Below, in pieces: positions 12,521 to 20,886 of a DNA stretch of 64,000 nucleotides. The notes under the pieces are model-generated. The model ran no database searches. It saw only the letters and a list, made by a program, of their open reading frames with translations, and was not told where the DNA came from. The position numbers and the translations under genes are program-made. The DNA is from Aurantimicrobium minutum. Its GTDB lineage: Bacteria; Actinomycetota; Actinomycetes; Actinomycetales; Microbacteriaceae. Location of the stretch: the NCBI RefSeq assembly GCF_029893825.1, contig NZ_JARXXV010000001.1, positions 372,001 to 436,000 of the forward strand, in the 5' to 3' direction. Position 1 is the stretch's first letter. Each line of letters begins with the position of its first letter.

Positions 12521-13285
12521 GTGTCTAACCCTCTTGCTGCTGGATCACTCACAGGTAAGCGAGCGCTAGTTACTGGCTCGTCTCGTGGTATTGGTGCAGA
12601 CACTGTTAACTACTTTGCCGAAGCTGGTGCGAAGGTTGTAGTGAACTACCGCAACAAGGAAGCACGTGCGCAGAAAATTGTTGACTCAATCGTCGCTAAC
12701 GGCGGGGAAGCAATTGCAGTAGGTGCAGACCTCACAGATGCCGCATCTGTTAAAGCAATGTTTGACACAGCAAAGCAAGCGTTTGGTGGTCTGGACATCC
12801 TCGTGATGAATGCTTCAGGTGGTATGGAATCCGGCATGGGTGATGACTACGCAATGAAGCTCAATCGTGATTCTCAAGTTCAGTTACTCAAGCTAGCCCT
12901 CGATGTATTGGTCGATGGTGCTCGTGTTGTCTTTGTTACCAGTCACCAGGCTCACTTCATTCGCACTACTCCAACTATGGAGGAGTACCTTCCTGTAGCT
13001 CTTTCGAAGCGTGCAGGTGAAGATGCACTCCGTGACATGATTCCTGAACTCGAAGCACGAGGAATCGGCTTCACAGTTGTTTCTGGAGACATGATCGAAG
13101 GAACTATCACCGCAACTCTCCTTGAACGAGCTAACCCAGGTGCAATCAACGCTCGTAAAGAATCTGCGGGCAAGCTCTACAACGTAAGTGAATTCGCGGC
13201 TGAAGTAGCTCTTGCAGCTGTCGAGCCAGTTCCTGCGGACAATACTCGTCTCGTCGGAGACGTGAGCTCCTTCGTAGCGGAGTAG
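12521..13285 (+). CDS. SDR-family oxidoreductase with atypical active site
   Basis: 254 residues from GTG 12521, chosen because AAGGAG sits at 12509-12514; the longer reading from 12479 has no such site. The Rossmann cofactor motif TGSSRGIG follows GKRALV, and VVVNYRN with a following basic residue suggests NADP(H). The catalytic Ser is seen in VTSHQAH. The YxxxK motif is altered: the Lys lies in PVALSKRAGEDAL with Val at the canonical Tyr position, and the nearest Tyr is seven residues before the Lys (EEYLP). The substrate is unknown. The Nudix gene starts 3 bases downstream, so they are probably cotranscribed. Confidence 0.85.
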   Translation: MSNPLAAGSLTGKRALVTGSSRGIGADTVNYFAEAGAKVVVNYRNKEARAQKIVDSIVANGGEAIAVGADLTDAASVKAMFDTAKQAFGGLDILVMNASGGMESGMGDDYAMKLNRDSQVQLLKLALDVLVDGARVVFVTSHQAHFIRTTPTMEEYLPVALSKRAGEDALRDMIPELEARGIGFTVVSGDMIEGTITATLLERANPGAINARKESAGKLYNVSEFAAEVALAAVEPVPADNTRLVGDVSSFVAE

Positions 13286-13287
13286 TA

Positions 13288-13746
13288 ATGGCGCGCCCAG
13301 CGCACAGAAGAGTTTCTAGAGTGGTTCTCCTTGACGAGAACGACCGTTTTCTACTTCTGCTCACCGCATCTCCTCGACTTCAAACACCCGTCGTGCGTTG
13401 GCTCACGCCAGGTGGGGGAGTAGAGGATCACGAAACGCATGCAGAAGCGGCTGTTCGTGAACTTTTCGAAGAAACCGGCCTCCTAGTAGACAGCGTTGGT
13501 GACTCAATTTGGAGCGTTGAAGGTCAGTCTGTTTTTAACGATGGGCATGTCCAATCGACATACAGTGAGTATTTTGTCGTCCGAACGACATCCTTTGAGA
13601 TCACTAATGAAAATTGGATGGAAAACGAATTCGTAGATATCACCGACGTTCGATGGTGGACTATCTCTGAGCTTGAACAGTCGGGGGAGAAGTATTCTCC
13701 AGAACCTCTGCTCGACATTATTCAGCACGCGATTCGCATCTCTTAA
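13288..13746 (+). CDS. Nudix hydrolase
   Basis: Hydrolase of a nucleoside diphosphate linked to another group; substrate unknown. 152 residues with a complete Nudix box, GGVEDHETHAEAAVREL followed by FEETGLL, matching Gx5Ex7REUxEExGU. The N-terminus MARPAHRRVSRVVLLDENDR is common in actinobacterial Nudix proteins of this size. It starts 3 bases after the SDR stop codon and is followed by a bidirectional terminator shared with the convergent hdeD-like gene. Confidence 0.9.
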   Translation: MARPAHRRVSRVVLLDENDRFLLLLTASPRLQTPVVRWLTPGGGVEDHETHAEAAVRELFEETGLLVDSVGDSIWSVEGQSVFNDGHVQSTYSEYFVVRTTSFEITNENWMENEFVDITDVRWWTISELEQSGEKYSPEPLLDIIQHAIRIS

Positions 13747-13748
13747 AT

Positions 13749-13790
13749 ACAACGAGGCCCGATAATTTCGGGCCGCGTTGTGTTTGTTTT
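13749..13790 (+). terminator. Bidirectional terminator between Nudix and HdeD-like genes
   Basis: Long hairpin: ACAACG (13749-13754) pairs with CGTTGT (13776-13781), and GGCCCGA (13756-13762) pairs with TCGGGCC (13768-13774), with one unpaired base on each side between the two stems. A T-rich run GTTTGTTTT follows on the plus strand. On the minus strand the sequence after the hairpin is moderately T-rich, so it can serve both genes. Confidence 0.8.
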
Positions 13791-13792
13791 AC

Positions 13793-14386
13793 TTAGGCGG
13801 CTTTAGCTGCCTTACCAATCATGATTGCTCCGATGAACTGAGCTACAGCGATTACCAGCAGGAAGATTCCGGCAATCATGGTCAATACTGCTACGCCCTG
13901 CACAGGGAGCATTACGACGACGATTCCGGCGACAACAGAAATGATTCCAGCAATGATTGAGAATGCTTTTGAGGGTGATTTGGAGGACTCAACAATGCTG
14001 ACAATTCCATCGATGATCCACGAGATACCGATCAGAATGCCGAGAACAGCGAGAATCTCTACGGGATGCATTACAGCAAGCACGCCAACAACAATGAGCA
14101 GCAAACCGATCACGATGTTGAGAACACGACCTGCTGCGCCGTAAACGCCTGAGAACAGGCCTGTTACAAGTCGAACAGCACCACGGATAAGAAAGTAGAT
14201 TCCAAACAGAACTGCGACGACTTCAAGTACCTGTCCAGTTGCGGTGAGGATGAGAACGCCAAACAGTGCAGAAAGCAGAGCGCCAATGATGAGTCCTGTG
14301 CGGATTACTTTCACGGTTTGCTTAGCAGTTTCGTGACCGTCGCCATAAAATGCGAATCCCTGGACTTCGGGTGAATTGTTTGACAT
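13793..14386 (-). CDS. HdeD-like (DUF308) membrane protein
   Basis: 197-residue integral membrane protein with about six hydrophobic helices from residue 30 on, for example GLIIGALLSALFGVLILTA and a later VVAGIVVVMLPVQGVAVLT. Gly-rich turns and RGAVRLVTGLFSG between helices are typical of the HdeD/DUF308 family, associated with acid or envelope stress in enterobacteria; the role here is unknown. GGAGAAAC lies just upstream of the ATG at 14386. An 18-base palindrome 15-32 bases upstream of the start is a candidate operator. Confidence 0.85.
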   Translation of the reverse strand: MSNNSPEVQGFAFYGDGHETAKQTVKVIRTGLIIGALLSALFGVLILTATGQVLEVVAVLFGIYFLIRGAVRLVTGLFSGVYGAAGRVLNIVIGLLLIVVGVLAVMHPVEILAVLGILIGISWIIDGIVSIVESSKSPSKAFSIIAGIISVVAGIVVVMLPVQGVAVLTMIAGIFLLVIAVAQFIGAIMIGKAAKAA

Positions 14387-14400
14387 TGTTTCTCCTTATC

Positions 14401-14418
14401 AATGCGTAGATACGCATT
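14401..14418. promoter_or_regulatory. Palindromic operator candidate upstream of the HdeD-like gene
   Basis: Perfect inverted repeat AATGCGTA-GA-TACGCATT, with 8-base arms and a 2-base spacer. It lies 15 bases upstream of the HdeD-like start codon, next to its ribosome-binding site. The symmetry and position fit a repressor binding site for a helix-turn-helix dimer; an mRNA hairpin blocking translation is the alternative. No regulator gene is adjacent. Confidence 0.55.
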
Positions 14419-14858
14419 CACAGAATAAATCGGAGACAGGGTAATCTCTCGTATTTCTTCGCTGGTCTCAGGAATTCACATCTGTCTTGTCATGGAGCCG
14501 AATTATGTCAGTTTGGATTCTGAGCCGCACTCGCATGGGAGTGCTGCTTATTGTCGACTGGACCAGCGATGGGATCGGTGCTTACAAGATACCGCCAAAG
14601 GCGTGGAATGAAATTGATCCAATCAATTCTTATGAGCTGCAAGTTTGAAAATGCCCTCGAGACAGACTTGGAAGCGCCAGACAGATAATGCTGGGTTGAT
14701 AGTTGCAGAAACTATCGTGGGCGGGCTGAGCTGTCACAAGTTGTTATTTATTCCGATAATACACATTATGTCAGCTTACATATTTCTGCATTATCACCTC
14801 ATCTTGAACCACCACGTAAGTCTTTGACCTCATGATTCTTCAACCGTAGAGTTCAAAG
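14419..14858. other. 440-base region between HdeD-like gene and EamA gene
   Basis: This stretch holds the HdeD-like promoter region, a possible 47-residue small ORF (14505-14648) and about 200 bases with no convincing gene. A 60-codon reading frame at 14645-14827 lacks a ribosome-binding site and family likeness. Looser and more AT-rich than the rest of the window, which is otherwise almost free of spacers. No repeat, tRNA or att-like site was seen. Confidence 0.5.
14505..14648 (+). CDS. Possible small protein of 47 residues
   Basis: ORF from ATG 14505 to TGA 14648, with GGAG at 14494-14497, seven bases before the ATG. The sequence begins MSVWILSRTRMGVLLIVDW and continues through TSDGIGAYKIPPKAWNE to NSYELQV. 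Three Trp residues, an N-terminal basic/hydrophobic half and a polar C-terminal half look protein-like. I do not recognise a family. A second ORF in another frame, from ATG 14492, covers part of the same DNA. Coding status is unproven; it might also be a remnant of a longer gene. Confidence 0.35.
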   Translation: MSVWILSRTRMGVLLIVDWTSDGIGAYKIPPKAWNEIDPINSYELQV

Positions 14859-15770
14859 GTGAATTCACAGTCAGCTCGAGCGGTTAGCAATTATGCAGGA
14901 GTCCTGTGGGGGCTTCTAGGAATTCTGGCATTCTCGTTCACCCTCCCCTTCACCCGGGTTGCAGTCGAAACAATTAACCCTTTGTTTATGACAACAGGCC
15001 GCGCCTCCTTAGCAGCCATATTCGCTCTTATCGTTTTTGCGTTTGTTCGACCTACCAAGGCCACTCGTTCACAGATCTTTAGATTGATGATCGTGGCTGC
15101 TGGTGTGGTTGTTGGTTTCCCCTTATTTACATCTTTAGCTCTGCAAAGTGTGCCCTCAGCACACGGAACGGTTGTCATAGCGTTATTACCTGCCGTAACC
15201 GCGCTGTTTGTCGTGATGCGTACTGGTGAACGACCTAGTCCCCTGTTTTGGTTTGCTTCTCTTGCTGGTGCTCTCGCTGTAGTTGTATTTCTTGCTCTAG
15301 GTAATGGGTTTTCTGGAATTTCCTGGCCTGATGTATTTCTCGTTTTCGCTGTAGTTTCTGCGGCAATTGGTTACACCGAGGGTGGGTTACTCTCTCGTGA
15401 ACTGGGCTCTTGGCAAACAATATGTTGGGCGTTGATTATTGCCTTGCCAATACTTGGTCCAATTTCATTAGTTGATTTGGCAGTATTCCCGGTATCAAGT
15501 GATCCCATTGCGTGGATGTGTTTCTTATATACCGCTCTTTTCAGCATGTTTTTGGGCTTTTTTGCTTGGTATCGGGGGCTAGCCATCGGTCCCATGACAA
15601 GTGTGAGTCAAGTACAACTTAGTCAACCCGTATTTACTCTGCTGTGGTCTGCTCTCATACTTGGTGAAACACTCACCCCGGACATTCTTATAGGTGGAGC
15701 AGTCATTATCGCTTTAGCATTCATCGCCGTGAGGGCACGTGTAAACACAATCAAGAAAGTAGTTCGTTAG
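14859..15770 (+). CDS. EamA/DMT-family transporter
   Basis: 303-residue inner-membrane exporter-like protein with two EamA repeats totalling about ten helices (first repeat about 12-140, second about 155-295). Characteristic stretches: PFTRVAVETINPLFMTTGRA after helix 1 and GPMTSVSQVQLSQPVFTLL near the end of repeat 2. The substrate is unknown; relatives export amino acids or metabolites. GTG 14859 is used, with only a weak AAAGG upstream. The stop codon overlaps the GTG of the next MFS gene by one base, so these are one operon. Confidence 0.9.
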   Translation: MNSQSARAVSNYAGVLWGLLGILAFSFTLPFTRVAVETINPLFMTTGRASLAAIFALIVFAFVRPTKATRSQIFRLMIVAAGVVVGFPLFTSLALQSVPSAHGTVVIALLPAVTALFVVMRTGERPSPLFWFASLAGALAVVVFLALGNGFSGISWPDVFLVFAVVSAAIGYTEGGLLSRELGSWQTICWALIIALPILGPISLVDLAVFPVSSDPIAWMCFLYTALFSMFLGFFAWYRGLAIGPMTSVSQVQLSQPVFTLLWSALILGETLTPDILIGGAVIIALAFIAVRARVNTIKKVVR

Positions 15771-16984
15771 TGAGTAAACGTAGCCGTCCTTCAAATCGTG
15801 CCTGGTATTGGGCTATCTTTACGTGTTTCTTTCTACACGGTGCACTTTTTGCAACCTGGGCGAGCAGAACTCCTGAAATCAAGACAAATCTTGGACTCAA
15901 TACAGCTCAAATGGGTCTATTCACACTAGTAATGGCCATCGGCTCCCTGTGCGGATTGTTACTGGGCGGGCGTTTTGTGCCACAAGTAGGTGCAAAAAGA
16001 ACCATTCTGATTGCTTACACAGTGACCGGTTTGAGCATGGTTACATTGGGTTTCACCACTACAGCTGGAAATCTTCCTCTTGCAGTTATTTCTATTGCCG
16101 CTTTAGGGGCAAGTCTTGGAAGCGGTGGAATCGCGATCAATATGGAAAGTGCTGCCATCGATCACACTTCTGAGAAGTCGCTACTGCCCTCATTCCATGG
16201 TTCGTACTCAACAGGAAATCTTGGCGGCGCAGCTCTGGGAACTTTACTGATCTTTCTCGTCGTCCCTATTCCCCTGCAATTTGCGGCAATTGGCTGCGGA
16301 TTCATCATTATTGCCTTCATTGCCGCACGCTCAATCCCCCACGATTCGGGCAAAACTGTCACAGAAGATATGTCCACTGAGGAGATTGCAACAATCCCCA
16401 GTAAAGAAGAACGACGTCGTGCTCTTCGCAACCCCCGTGCAATCACTATTTCCTTCATTGTTTTAGGTTTTGCACTGGCAGAAGGAGCAGCTTCTGCATG
16501 GCTTCCCATCTCACTCACCGCTACCGGGATGACCGATGCTGCCGCAGCTGGTTGTTACACAATGTTTGCCGCAGCGATGGCTATTGCCCGGCTTTCTGGA
16601 GGTCCAGTTGTGGACAAATTCGGTAGGTCCAGACTGCTTTTGTTGCTGGGAATCGTGGCTATTTCAGGTATTTCCATAGTGATGATGACCAATGTCATTC
16701 ATCTGCCATATCTGGGCGCCTTCCTGTGGGGTCTTGGGTGCTCTTTAGGCTTCCCACTGTGTGTGTCAGCGATTACCGACGAAAAGCGCTTCGCTCAAAC
16801 TCGCGTTCAGATGATTTTCTTCACTGCGAACGTCGCAGGACTTACCGGTCCCCCGGTACTAGGTGGGCTAGGACAGCTTTTTGGCCTGTTCACCGCTTTT
16901 GGTTTACCAGTAACCCTCATGATTGGTGGACTGTTCGCTAACAAAGCAACTCGTCCTATCGACATTGTCGACGCGCGTCGATAG
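15770..16984 (+). CDS. MFS transporter, YbjJ-like (first of a tandem pair)
   Basis: 404 residues, about 12 transmembrane helices. N-terminus HGALFATWASRTPEIKTNLG is typical of the YbjJ-like MFS group. A basic central loop (RRRALRNPR) divides the two halves. Motif-A-like loops GGRFVPQVGAKRT and VDKFGRSR are present. It shares several blocks with the next gene, for example LLPSFHGSYSTGNLGGAALG against LLPQLHGAYSLGALAGAGIG, and an LAEG-containing helix 7 in both. Substrate unknown. GTG 15770 overlaps the EamA stop. Confidence 0.88.
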   Translation: MSKRSRPSNRAWYWAIFTCFFLHGALFATWASRTPEIKTNLGLNTAQMGLFTLVMAIGSLCGLLLGGRFVPQVGAKRTILIAYTVTGLSMVTLGFTTTAGNLPLAVISIAALGASLGSGGIAINMESAAIDHTSEKSLLPSFHGSYSTGNLGGAALGTLLIFLVVPIPLQFAAIGCGFIIIAFIAARSIPHDSGKTVTEDMSTEEIATIPSKEERRRALRNPRAITISFIVLGFALAEGAASAWLPISLTATGMTDAAAAGCYTMFAAAMAIARLSGGPVVDKFGRSRLLLLLGIVAISGISIVMMTNVIHLPYLGAFLWGLGCSLGFPLCVSAITDEKRFAQTRVQMIFFTANVAGLTGPPVLGGLGQLFGLFTAFGLPVTLMIGGLFANKATRPIDIVDARR

Positions 16985-17002
16985 TTGTGCTTGAATGTTT
17001 TC

Positions 17003-18187
17003 ATGAGCACTGTGGCTACTGAAACAAGGTCGTTTCGTTCGAGAGCGATCATTCTCTTTATCTATTTCCTTGTTTTTGGCGTTGGCGGAGCCTCTTGGTT
17101 AGTACGCCTACCCGAAGTTCGCTCATATATCCACGTCTCAACAGCTCTGCTTGGTTGGGTCCTTTTTGCGGGCTCTGTTGGGGCGATGACATCGTTGATA
17201 CTTTCAGGCAGGTTCATAGCTCGTTTCGGCGCACGCAGTGCCGTCATTGTGGGTTTCACAACGCTGGGCCTTGGCCAGGTAATTCAAGCTTTGTCGTTGA
17301 TAACTGAAATGCCACTTGGTGTTGCATTCGGAGGTCTCATTGCAGGTCTTGGATATGGAATTGGTGACGTAGGGATAAACGTTTCTGGTGCAGAACTAGA
17401 AAAAGATAGAGGCAAGAGCCTTCTCCCCCAGCTTCATGGTGCATATAGCCTCGGCGCGCTTGCAGGTGCTGGTATTGGAACGATTGCAATCGTTGTTCAG
17501 TTCTCATTGGTGATCCAGATGCTTGCAATTGCATTCATCACCACGGCTATAGCGTGGGCTACATATAAGAGACTTCCTGCCGATACGGGCAAAACTCAGG
17601 TCACTCACGGATCAGCCAGAGTTCAAAGAACTCCTGTTTCACTGAACAAACGAATAGTCTTTCTCGGTTTAGGAATTATGGGCTTGTCACTTGCTGAGGG
17701 CGGATCGAACGACTGGCTTGCTTTATCTGTGGTTGATGATTACAAGCTAGATGCAACAACTGCAGGAATAACCTTTGCGATTATGACTTTCGCCATGGTT
17801 ATCACCCGATTTTCTGGCGGCAAGTTAGTTGATAAATTCGGTCGAGTTTTCGCTTTGCGAACTCTCGGTGTTGCTGGTGTAGTTGGTATTTTGCTCGTGA
17901 TCCTCTCCCCCACCATCTATTTAGCGTGGCTTGGTGCAGCTCTATGGGGAGCAGGAGTAGCTCTCGGTTTCCCACTGTTTATTTCTGCGGCAGCAGACGG
18001 TGAAAACTCATCTCAACGAGTAGCAACTGTAACCGCCTTTGGGTATGTTGCATTTCTTGTCGGTCCACCCTTACTTGGGTTCTTAGGCCAGGCTTGGGGG
18101 CTTCTCAATATGTTCTATTTATTAGCATTCTTTGTTGCCTGCGCAGTGTTCTTCGCTGGTGCCGCAAAACCTTACTCTGACGATTAG
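17003..18187 (+). CDS. MFS transporter, YbjJ-like (second of a tandem pair)
   Basis: 394 residues from ATG 17003; an upstream in-frame TTG at 16985 is possible but neither start has a clear ribosome-binding site. About 12 membrane helices. It has the same architecture as the preceding gene: VRLPEVR after helix 1, LLPQLHGAYSLGALAGAG, SLAEGGSNDWLALSV, and motif A VDKFGRVF. Probably an old duplication, since the two differ at most positions. Substrate unknown. glpK begins 40 bases after it. Confidence 0.87.
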   Translation: MSTVATETRSFRSRAIILFIYFLVFGVGGASWLVRLPEVRSYIHVSTALLGWVLFAGSVGAMTSLILSGRFIARFGARSAVIVGFTTLGLGQVIQALSLITEMPLGVAFGGLIAGLGYGIGDVGINVSGAELEKDRGKSLLPQLHGAYSLGALAGAGIGTIAIVVQFSLVIQMLAIAFITTAIAWATYKRLPADTGKTQVTHGSARVQRTPVSLNKRIVFLGLGIMGLSLAEGGSNDWLALSVVDDYKLDATTAGITFAIMTFAMVITRFSGGKLVDKFGRVFALRTLGVAGVVGILLVILSPTIYLAWLGAALWGAGVALGFPLFISAAADGENSSQRVATVTAFGYVAFLVGPPLLGFLGQAWGLLNMFYLLAFFVACAVFFAGAAKPYSDD

Positions 18188-18227
18188 TCTTACCCCTCTT
18201 TTCGGGCTCTCCTGATATGTTTCACAC

Positions 18228-19760
18228 ATGAGTTCGACGCAATACGTCTTGTCAATTGACAACGGAACAACTAGCACTCGTGCGATTATTTTTGACCACG
18301 AAGGAAACAAAGTCAGTTCTGGGCAACTCGAGACAACCCAAATTTTCCCCCATAGTGGCTGGGTTGAACATGATGCACGTGAAATTTGGCAGAACACTCA
18401 CACAGTTATCCAACTAGCCCTTGATCAAGCAGGACTATCTGCCGCCTCGATCGCGGCCGTAGGAATAACGAACCAACGTGAAACTACTGTTGTCTGGGAT
18501 AGGACTACGGGCGTGCCTGTCTACAACGCGATTGTGTGGCAAGACACAAGAACCCAGAGCATCATCGATGATGTAGCTCTAGCAGGAGGTTCATCTCCTG
18601 ATGTCAATCGGTTTAAAACCAAAACTTGACTTCCGCTGGCAACATACTTCGCAGCATCCAAACTTGCCTGGATTCTGCAGAACGTTCCAAACGTGCAAGA
18701 ACGGGTTCTATCTGGTGAACTAGCTGCCGGCACCATTGATACTTGGCTGTTGTGGAACCTCACTGGTGGAGTCCACGGCGGAGTTCATAAAACGGATGTG
18801 ACAAACGCTTCACGTACGCTCCTCATGGATCTCGCAACGTGCCAATGGGATTCAGAGTTACTCGCTGCATTCGATATTCCACTCGCTTTGCTACCTGAGA
18901 TTTGTTCGTCATCTGAGGTCTATGGAACTGCCATTTCCCCACTCAATGGTGTTCCTGTGTCAGGTATTTTGGGCGATCAACAAGCTGCAACTTTTGGACA
19001 AGCAGCATTTTCTCGTGGTGAAGCCAAGAACACGTATGGCACCGGTAATTTCCTCATCTTCAACACAGGTGAAGAGATTAAGCACTCTCAAAACGGCCTA
19101 CTTACAACAGTTGCATACAAGTTGGGCAACTCCCCCACGCACTACGCATTAGAGGGTTCAATTGCTGTTACTGGTTCACTCATTCAATGGTTGAGAGACA
19201 ACCTGGGCATCATTTCTTCTGCGAGTGAAGTGGAAACACTCGCACTGTCGGTCCCTGATAACGGTGGTGCATATTTCGTACCTGCATTTAGTGGTTTGTT
19301 TGCGCCACGATGGCGGCCCGATGCTCGTGGAGTAATTGTTGGATTGACGCGATACGTCAATAAAGCTCACATTGCTCGTGCAGCTCTCGAAGCTGTCGCT
19401 TTTCAAACACGAGAGGTGCTTGATGCGACAAACCTTGACACGGGAGTTCCTCTATCGGAAGTACGTGTCGATGGAGGCATGATTGCTAACGAATTATTGA
19501 TGCAGTTCCAAGCTGATGTCCTAGGAGTTCCAGTAATTAGACCGGTTGTTGCAGAAACAACAGCACTCGGAGCTGCATATGCTGCAGGTTTGGCGGTTGG
19601 TTATTGGAAAAACACAGATGAACTAAGGGGTTTGTGGAAAGAAGAAAAACGATGGATTCCACATATTTCCGAAGATGAGCGCGAAAAGCTCTACAGAATT
19701 TGGAACAAAGCAGTTGATAAGAGCTTGAACTGGATGGACGAAGACTCAGTTCAAAACTAA
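18228..19760 (+). pseudogene. glpK: Glycerol kinase interrupted by one in-frame UGA codon
   Basis: Glycerol kinase converts glycerol and ATP to glycerol-3-phosphate. The reading frame is complete (about 510 codons) apart from TGA at 18627-18629, where the family has Gly (after RFKTKT and before LPLATYF). GGA to TGA is a single change. Everything else is intact: [69 protein letters not shown] and [18 protein letters not shown]. Products would be a 133-residue fragment and a separate C-terminal part with no good start (first GTG at 18693). Either a very recent nonsense mutation, a sequence error, or readthrough; the UGA-C context is a leaky one. Confidence 0.9.
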
Positions 19761-20809
19761 CGCTGAGTGGCGCTGATCCACATCTCGAGCTTGGTAGTTG
19801 CTTTGCCTGAATCAATTGCTTCTGCTGCAACAACAAGTTTTTCAGCAAGTCGCTCAGTTATTGGTCGAAGAACCTGAGCCGAATCTTGAGCAAGGTCATA
19901 TGCCACGAGACCAGCGGCAGCATTAAGCAACACGATGTCTCGCACAGGACCACGTGCTCCGCTGAGAGTCTCTCGGAGAACTTGTGCGTTGTAACTTGGT
20001 TCACCACCGCGGAAATCTTCCAAACTTGAACGTGGAATTCCTAGATCAGTTGGATCCAAGTCATGTTCAACTATTTGACCGCGTGAAACTTCCCAAATAT
20101 GGCTGTGACCAGTCGTGGTGAGTTCATCCAGTCCATCATCCCCGCGGAATACAAGTGCAGTTGCATCACGAGTTCTAAACACGCCGGTGATGAGTGGGAC
20201 ACGATCTAGTTGGGCTACACCAACCGCAGATGCCTCTGGACGTGCTGGATTGCACAAGGGACCGAGGACATTAAAGATTGTCGGAACGCCAAGTTCGCGC
20301 CTGGTTTCTGCAGCGTGTCTAAAACCAGGGTGAAAAGCCGCAGCATAGGCAAAAGTAATGCCTGTTTCTTTTAATACTTCAGCAACCTGCGTATTCGTAA
20401 GGTTGAGGTTTATTCCCAGTTCAGAAAGCACATCTGATGAGCCTGAAGCGCTGCTTGCTGCCCGGTTTCCATGTTTGACGACTGGGATTTCCGAAGCAGC
20501 ACACACAATTGCGGCAGTACTTGAGATATTCACAGTGTTGTGGCGATCGCCACCTGTACCGACGATGTCTAGTGCCATGGCTGGTACAGGCAGATCAAGT
20601 GCGTTTGCCAATACCGCGTCGCGGAAACCTACGACTTCGTGAACCGCCTCTCCTTTTGAACGAAGTGCGACTAAAAATCCGGCTATTTGGGCATTAGTTG
20701 CGTTGCCTGTGACTATCTGGTTCATCGCCCATTCTGCCTCTGAAATCGTGAGATCAGAGCCATTGAGAAGTGCGCTGAGCAGATTTGCCCATGAGATGTT
20801 TTCAGACAT
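19757..20809 (-). CDS. trpD: Anthranilate phosphoribosyltransferase
   Basis: Second step of tryptophan synthesis: transfers the phosphoribosyl group of PRPP to anthranilate. 350 residues. PRPP-binding loop [14 protein letters not shown], glycine-rich [16 protein letters not shown] and the anthranilate-site [15 protein letters not shown] are present. No other trp gene is nearby; the divergent position next to ctaE is also found in Mycobacterium. Its stop codon shares TA with the glpK stop. Confidence 0.96.
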   Translation of the reverse strand: MSENISWANLLSALLNGSDLTISEAEWAMNQIVTGNATNAQIAGFLVALRSKGEAVHEVVGFRDAVLANALDLPVPAMALDIVGTGGDRHNTVNISSTAAIVCAASEIPVVKHGNRAASSASGSSDVLSELGINLNLTNTQVAEVLKETGITFAYAAAFHPGFRHAAETRRELGVPTIFNVLGPLCNPARPEASAVGVAQLDRVPLITGVFRTRDATALVFRGDDGLDELTTTGHSHIWEVSRGQIVEHDLDPTDLGIPRSSLEDFRGGEPSYNAQVLRETLSGARGPVRDIVLLNAAAGLVAYDLAQDSAQVLRPITERLAEKLVVAAEAIDSGKATTKLEMWISATQR

Positions 20810-20874
20810 ACATAACAGGGTACTTGTACAGCGTGGCGAGAGTCGATTGCGCCCATGAGATGAGGGAATTCCGA

Positions 20875-20886
20875 CATAATAGAAAG
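20875..20886 (+). promoter_or_regulatory. Possible -10 element for a leaderless ctaE transcript
   Basis: CATAAT at 20875-20880 ends six bases before the GTG start of ctaE at 20887. With the usual spacing, transcription would begin at or next to the start codon. AGAAAGG abuts the GTG too closely for a normal ribosome-binding site. No good -35 is seen. Leaderless mRNAs are common in Actinobacteria. Confidence 0.35.

Noticed and set aside
14645-14827. 60-codon open frame
   Set aside because: No ribosome-binding site, no recognisable family, and low-complexity C-terminus.
18627-18629. Evidence for UGA coding glycine in the whole genome
   Set aside because: UGA is the normal stop of qcrA, the alpha/beta hydrolase gene and the DUF3099 gene in this window, and no other in-frame UGA interrupts a core gene.
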